From an uncultured Prevotellaceae bacterium (GTDB lineage: Bacteria; Bacteroidota; Bacteroidia; Bacteroidales; Bacteroidaceae): a stretch of DNA of 10,792 nt. The stretch is taken from contig CAMKMK010000065.1 in NCBI GenBank assembly GCA_946413885.1, forward strand, positions 1-10,792. The letters are read 5' to 3'. The translations under genes were made by a program, and so were the position numbers. The notes under the pieces are model-generated. The model had not been told where the DNA came from, made no database searches, and was given only the letters and a program-made list of their open reading frames with translations. Below, one piece after another: positions 8,801-10,792 of this stretch (its first letter is position 1; every line of letters begins with the position of its first letter).

Positions 8801-8863
8801 CAGAGCCGTGATCTTATAGTTCCTCAGCGGCCACTCAACCCAGTTCGACCTATTCAGTGACAT
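5798..8863 (-). CDS. RND-family efflux pump, inner-membrane subunit
   Basis: 1021 residues, full length. The layout is that of AcrB-type pumps: TM1 at 17-36, a large periplasmic loop (about 37-335), TMs 2-6 (about 340-490), a cytoplasmic linker, TM7 near 533-550, a second periplasmic loop (about 551-855) and TMs 8-12 to the end. Motifs include EFPPFVIRQG (41-50), PGNTSEEVEAEIARPLE (57-73) and ANDDFGDT (136-143). In TM4 the proton-relay motif is GMIVDNSIVVIDG: D407 is kept but the second Asp of AcrB is N408. In TM10 the motif is GIIMRNEILIFEHA, with R926 where AcrB has the essential lysine. This pattern recalls the TriC/MexK-like branch rather than classical AcrB or the CusA metal pumps. The product exports an unknown compound, driven by protons. 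It starts 14 bases inside the adaptor gene and overlaps the TolC-family gene by 4. Confidence 0.96.
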   Translation of the reverse strand: MSLNRSNWVEWPLRNYKITALLIGLLTLFGLYGMYEMPKDEFPPFVIRQGVVIAAAPGNTSEEVEAEIARPLERFLFTYNEVNRAKTTTTSMNGLCLVMVTLNDDVMNKDEVWSKIKHGLNEFKPSLPSSVLALIANDDFGDTCALLISVESKDRSYRELQQYSDDLADRLRRIPSVSNVLQYGNIKEQITLYVDRERLAAYGIGQGSIAQMLNAQGLTTMAGQISTQQQNLIFHIASNQKSEEEVANQIIYSDPSGKTVRVSDIARVVREFDTSNSYIEQNGNRCVLLSLEMTSGHNIVRYGEEVDEVLDEFRQTYLPEDVRMSRITDLPQVVRYSVKDFLMNLIESMIIIVLVMLILFPWRSAVVAATTVPLSTFIAVGLMYVFNIPLNIITLACLIVSLGMIVDNSIVVIDGYLEYLGKGYDRREAAVKSVKQYFFPMLLATVCICAIFYPIIFTLTGAAGDVVDIFPVCMTINLMVSLALAVCVMPALEVGLIKKATSARTEQGKKSVTDYVQAFYDKCLRWNFRHPWLTILIALVLVGISGIIFPNLKRRQFPFADRNQFAVEIYLPETAGLAETEEVADSIRDVLLNDKRVLSVTSFVGCSSPRFHIAYAPQMGGPNYAQLIVNTPDIKTTAAVLDEYMPRYSNHWPQAYVKFQQMDFLDVPTYEYRFYGDNLDSIHQAAEILMAEMRTIPELEWVHTDFDYPHPIVDIELDPVASVQLGINRTTAALQLMAQSSDLNVGSVWEGTYELPIVVKSEPDKELQTVDDVKNVFVGTQSVPLRQVANVHPTWTETRILHRNGERCISVTAQGKRNTLALPIQKRIIKFISHMDLPAGVRSEIGGETERNNEIVPQVAAGLSLSLVVIFFFLLFNFKRFDITFLSIAAIALSAPGAMIGLLIANRVLGLTSLFGFVTLMGIIMRNEILIFEHADQKRAEGMSARDAAFDAGRRRMVPIFLTTATTAVGVIPMILGQSSFWMPVGITIFAGGIGTLILVVTVLPVVYWKIYEKGKHQKIE

Positions 8864-9875
8864 CCGTGCCCTCCCCTACTTTCTGATAACCTTCCGTGAT
8901 GACGCGATCGCCCTGACGCAGTCCCTCCATGACCAGGATGCGACGTTGAGCTGCCTCACCCACAACGACGGGCTGGCGATGTGCCTTGCCATCTCGCACC
9001 ACCCAGACAAATCTCTCGCCTCCTGCCGTCTGCTGCACGCTCGACAGGGGTACACTCATGCCGCCCTCAACTTCCGTTTTCTTCTCCTCGTCTATCACGA
9101 CCGATGCCACCATGCCTGGCAGAATCTCCTCGTGAGGATTGTCCAAAGCGATGCGTATGTCGTAGGTGTGAGTCATGGCGTCAGCCTCCACACCCTTCTC
9201 TATCCTGCCTCCCACATACTCCTTGCCCAGCGCGTCGATGGCGATACGTGTGACCGTGTTGGGAGCGATGGCGGCTATTTCCTTCTCTGGTATGCTCACA
9301 CGCACCTTTACTCCCCTGATGTTCAGGATCGTGCAGACAGGTTGGCTCGTCAGGGCCGTCTCGCCCGCGTTCATCATCTTCTTACCCACCACGCCGCTTA
9401 CGGGTGCATAGATATAGCAGTCAGCCAATGCTTTCTTCGCCATCTGATGCATCGCGCGGGCCTGCTCCACCTGACTCTGCGTCTCCACCCACTTCATGTC
9501 GGCCAGCGAACCGGCCTCATGCAACTGGCGCATGCGCTCCAAGGCATCCTCTGCCTGACGCATCTGAGCCTCACAGTTGGCGAGCGTGTTCTTGCATTGC
9601 GTAGGGTCCATCTGGGCTATCAACTGCCCACGCTGTACGTGCTGCCCTTCGTTGACTGCCACGCGCTGCACCGTCCCCGTCCCAACGAAACTGACCGACG
9701 TGCTCGAACCTTCTTCTATCACACCCACGTACGTGCGCTCATTGGAGGGAGTGCCAATCGATACCGTTTCCGTCTTCACCCTCATGGGCTCGATCTTCTG
9801 TCCTTCCTGCTTGCCGCCGCAGCCCATCAGCACTACCATCGTCAGGGTTGCCACGCATATCTTAGCTATGTTCAT
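8850..9875 (-). CDS. RND efflux membrane-fusion protein (HlyD/AcrA-type adaptor), lipoprotein
   Basis: 341 residues from the ATG at 9875. A lipoprotein signal (MNIAKICVATLTMVVLMGC) makes C19 the likely lipidated residue. Order of parts: half a lipoyl domain with GTGTVQRVAVNEGQHVQRGQ (65-84), an alpha-helical hairpin rich in Q, E and A (about 91-150), the second lipoyl half with DCYIYAPVSGVVGKKMMNAG (152-171), a beta barrel (about 188-263) and a membrane-proximal domain ending in QGDRVITEGYQKVGEG. It bridges the RND pump and the TolC-like channel. The frame stays open upstream to 9941, but the promoter lies inside that extension, so the longer start cannot be used from it. ATGs at 9893 and 9884 are alternatives; 9875 is preferred because AGAGAGA lies 8 bases upstream and it leaves a leader of about 25 bases. 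The 3' end overlaps the pump gene by 14 bases. Confidence 0.93.
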   Translation of the reverse strand: MNIAKICVATLTMVVLMGCGGKQEGQKIEPMRVKTETVSIGTPSNERTYVGVIEEGSSTSVSFVGTGTVQRVAVNEGQHVQRGQLIAQMDPTQCKNTLANCEAQMRQAEDALERMRQLHEAGSLADMKWVETQSQVEQARAMHQMAKKALADCYIYAPVSGVVGKKMMNAGETALTSQPVCTILNIRGVKVRVSIPEKEIAAIAPNTVTRIAIDALGKEYVGGRIEKGVEADAMTHTYDIRIALDNPHEEILPGMVASVVIDEEKKTEVEGGMSVPLSSVQQTAGGERFVWVVRDGKAHRQPVVVGEAAQRRILVMEGLRQGDRVITEGYQKVGEGTDVTE

Positions 9876-9906
9876 ACCGTTCATCTCTCTCATTCTTATT
9901 ACGATA

Positions 9907-9938
9907 CAAAGGTACGAATTTTTTCCAAGAATTCCAAA
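9907..9938 (-). promoter_or_regulatory. Promoter of the efflux operon
   Basis: On the minus strand TTTG (9938-9935), a 20-base spacer and TACCTTTG (9914-9907) match the Bacteroidetes consensus fully. Transcription would start near 9900, a short distance before the adaptor gene. No other good promoter is seen inside the three-gene operon, and the gene overlaps support a single transcript. The spacer itself carries an inverted repeat (9916-9934) that could be an operator. Confidence 0.78.
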
Positions 9939-9975
9939 CAAATCAGAGAGAATTTTCCACGAAATTCAGAAATTC
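9916..9975. promoter_or_regulatory. GAATT/AATTC inverted repeats over the efflux promoter, possible operators
   Basis: GAATT-N9-AATTC spans 9916-9934, exactly between the -33 and -7 elements. GAATTT-N6-AAATTC spans 9950-9967, with a further AAATTC at 9970-9975. The two palindromes share the order GAATTTT...CCA...AATTC and start 34 bases apart. Palindromes of this size over an efflux promoter fit a TetR- or MarR-type repressor, but no regulator gene is in the window. AT-rich DNA produces such repeats easily, so this is tentative. Confidence 0.35.
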
Positions 9976-10108
9976 CTTTACTTTTTCCATTCATTTCAGA
10001 GCGTTCCATAACGGAAACAACGTATTACCTCAGTAGTGTTTACGGGAGATTTATAGATAAGGTATTGATTCTCAATGTATTCGATTCTTAGTGATACTGC
10101 ACCAATTT

Positions 10109-10290
10109 GTTTCAAAGTTTCAAAGTTTCATTTCGATTTCTCAAATTTCATCTTAGAAAAATAAAGAAGGCTAAAAATTTATATTATATATTATATATCT
10201 AAAGATATATAATATATAATATAAAAATTGAATCACTCTATCAGGAAACACTTAATCAAAAACCAAAATGAAACTTTGAAACATGAAACA
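10109..10290. repeat. Nested inverted repeat with GTTTCAAAG-type outer arms
   Basis: The outer left arm GTTTCAAAGTTTCATTT (10117-10133) is the exact reverse complement of AAATGAAACTTTGAAAC (10266-10282), 17 of 17 bases. Each side carries a further GTTTCAAA- or GTTTCAT-like unit outside it (10109-10116 and 10283-10290). In the centre sits a long AT palindrome. The layout looks like a small non-coding repeat unit, possibly a dispersed or miniature mobile element. I see no target-site duplication at the ends. Confidence 0.7.
10178..10225. repeat. Perfect AT-rich palindrome, 23-bp arms, 2-base loop
   Basis: Left arm 10178-10200 and right arm 10203-10225 are exact reverse complements, separated only by AA. 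Both arms consist of A and T except for one C and its paired G next to the loop (ATATCT / AGATAT). The DNA could extrude as a cruciform, and RNA from either strand would form a long hairpin. It has no adjoining run of T outside the arms on either strand beyond a few bases, so a plain terminator role is not obvious. Confidence 0.9.
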
Positions 10291-10387
10291 TTCCGTTGAC
10301 AATCCATTACATCATCTACTAATTCAACCTCTAATTATTTATGAAAAATTATTACAGATACTGAAAATATTTTACACCTCTGCGCAA

Positions 10388-10493
10388 ACGCGACACCAGT
10401 CGCCTGCAACGACGCAACGTGTTGAGAAGGGAAAGACAACACGTTGAGATGCAAGACTTAACACGTTGAAATCCCCAACACAACGTGTCGCGT
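10388..10493. repeat. Four CAACGTGTTGA-type motifs at an exact 22-bp period, with flanking inverted repeat
   Basis: Units begin at 10415 (CAACGTGTTGA), 10437 (CAACACGTTGA), 10459 (TAACACGTTGA) and 10481 (CAACGTGTCGC), each 22 bases after the last. The middle two are in the opposite sense to the outer two. As RNA, units 1 and 2 can form a perfect 10-bp stem with a 12-base loop, and units 3 and 4 an 8-bp stem with a 12-base loop. ACGCGACAC (10388-10396) and GTGTCGCGT (10485-10493) are a perfect 9-base inverted repeat enclosing the array. It lies directly behind the stop codon of the gene at 10509, so it would be in that gene's 3' untranslated RNA. Confidence 0.8.
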
Positions 10494-10508
10494 CCCCTCT
10501 CCTGCCGC

Positions 10509-10792
10509 TTAGTCCGTCAGACGGATAGTCCCCATCCTGTATCGCTTGTGACCGTCGTCGTCAGGATAAGGCAGCTGCAATGTAGGCGAACCATAGACGG
10601 TACCCACGGAGAAGAAAATTTCGAACTCACCCGTAGGACATGAGCGGCTGAACGATCCGAATGAATTGTTGAATACCTGAGCTACGGTGAACTCCACGTC
10701 GCGCTCTGCGGTGGGTGCTTCATTGGGTTTTCCGACCTGCAGGTCCTTCACGTTGAATCCTGTATCGACCAGCACAGCCACGATGCCGCCCT
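10509..10792 (-). CDS. C-terminal end of an unrecognised protein, runs off right edge
   Basis: The minus-strand frame is open from the right edge to a TAA at 10511-10509, giving 93 residues and no true start in view; the GTG at 10781 is probably an internal valine. The visible part is rich in G, T, V, F and S, with likely beta strands (GGIVAVLVDTG, EFEIFFSVGTVYG), a proline-rich turn (LQLPYPDDDGHKRYRMG) and the end TIRLTD. There are no hydrophobic segments long enough for a membrane helix and a single cysteine. It could be the C-terminal beta-sandwich of a cell-surface or secreted protein, but I recognise no family. The steady codon structure and co-direction with the rest of the window support a real gene. 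Confidence 0.6.
   Translation of the reverse strand, partial: GGIVAVLVDTGFNVKDLQVGKPNEAPTAERDVEFTVAQVFNNSFGSFSRSCPTGEFEIFFSVGTVYGSPTLQLPYPDDDGHKRYRMGTIRLTD

Larger units (their letters stand above)
9942..10508. other. Long intergenic region between the 3' partial gene and the efflux operon
   Basis: 567 bases with no ORF I can support on either strand. The left part carries the operator-like repeats of the efflux promoter. 10109-10290 is a nested inverted repeat, and 10388-10493 holds a 22-bp-period motif array. In 10014-10100 and 10291-10387 I see only AT-rich sequence, with no promoter, tRNA or recognised RNA. The size is striking beside the 4-80 base gaps elsewhere in the window. Confidence 0.8.

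Noticed and set aside
8946..10091. 381-residue open frame on the plus strand across the adaptor gene
   Set aside because: It is antisense to the adaptor with a His/Leu/Arg-rich composition and no motif, and it crosses the adaptor promoter. No plus-strand promoter supports it.
10415..10491. Regular repeats considered as a CRISPR array
   Set aside because: The repeat core is about 11 bases and the step 22, units alternate in orientation, and there are no unique spacers of 30 or more bases and no cas genes.

Overview
The window looks like chromosomal DNA from a member of the Bacteroidales, most likely a Prevotellaceae-type organism. Three things point there: promoters of the TTTG-N19-20-TAnnTTTG form, an HU-type protein with the RNISKN arm, and a GH92 mannosidase close to a Wza-like export protein. 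Every gene I can support lies on the minus strand, so the region is transcribed from right to left. The organism call is inferred from protein style and promoter type, not from a database match.

Layout, right to left in the direction of transcription. (1) 10792-10509 is the C-terminal end of an unrecognised protein. (2) 10508-9876 is a long non-coding stretch. It holds a 22-bp-period array of CAACGTGTTGA-type motifs that can fold into hairpins, a nested inverted repeat around a 23-bp-arm AT palindrome, and a good promoter overlapped by GAATT/AATTC inverted repeats. (3) 9875-4416 is a tight three-gene tripartite efflux operon: lipoprotein membrane-fusion protein, RND inner-membrane pump and TolC-family outer-membrane factor, with overlaps of 14 and 4 bases. 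(4) 4335-3739 is a lipoprotein with six clustered cysteines in its mature part, function unknown. (5) 3590-741 holds an HU/IHF-family DNA-binding protein with a very clear promoter, a 64-residue basic protein 12 bases behind it, and a GH92 glycoside hydrolase closed by a stem-loop terminator. (6) 452-1 is the 5' part of a polysaccharide export (SLBB/Wza-like) protein with its own promoter, running off the left edge.

The three efflux proteins would form one envelope-spanning pump. The GH92 enzyme is probably a periplasmic or surface alpha-mannosidase; no SusC/SusD pair is in view. The left edge may be the start of a capsule or exopolysaccharide locus.

Most of the window is ordinary for this group, and I see no clear new multi-gene system. 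The parts that existing families do not explain are the structured non-coding DNA at 10100-10495, the cysteine-rich lipoprotein and the small basic protein behind HU.
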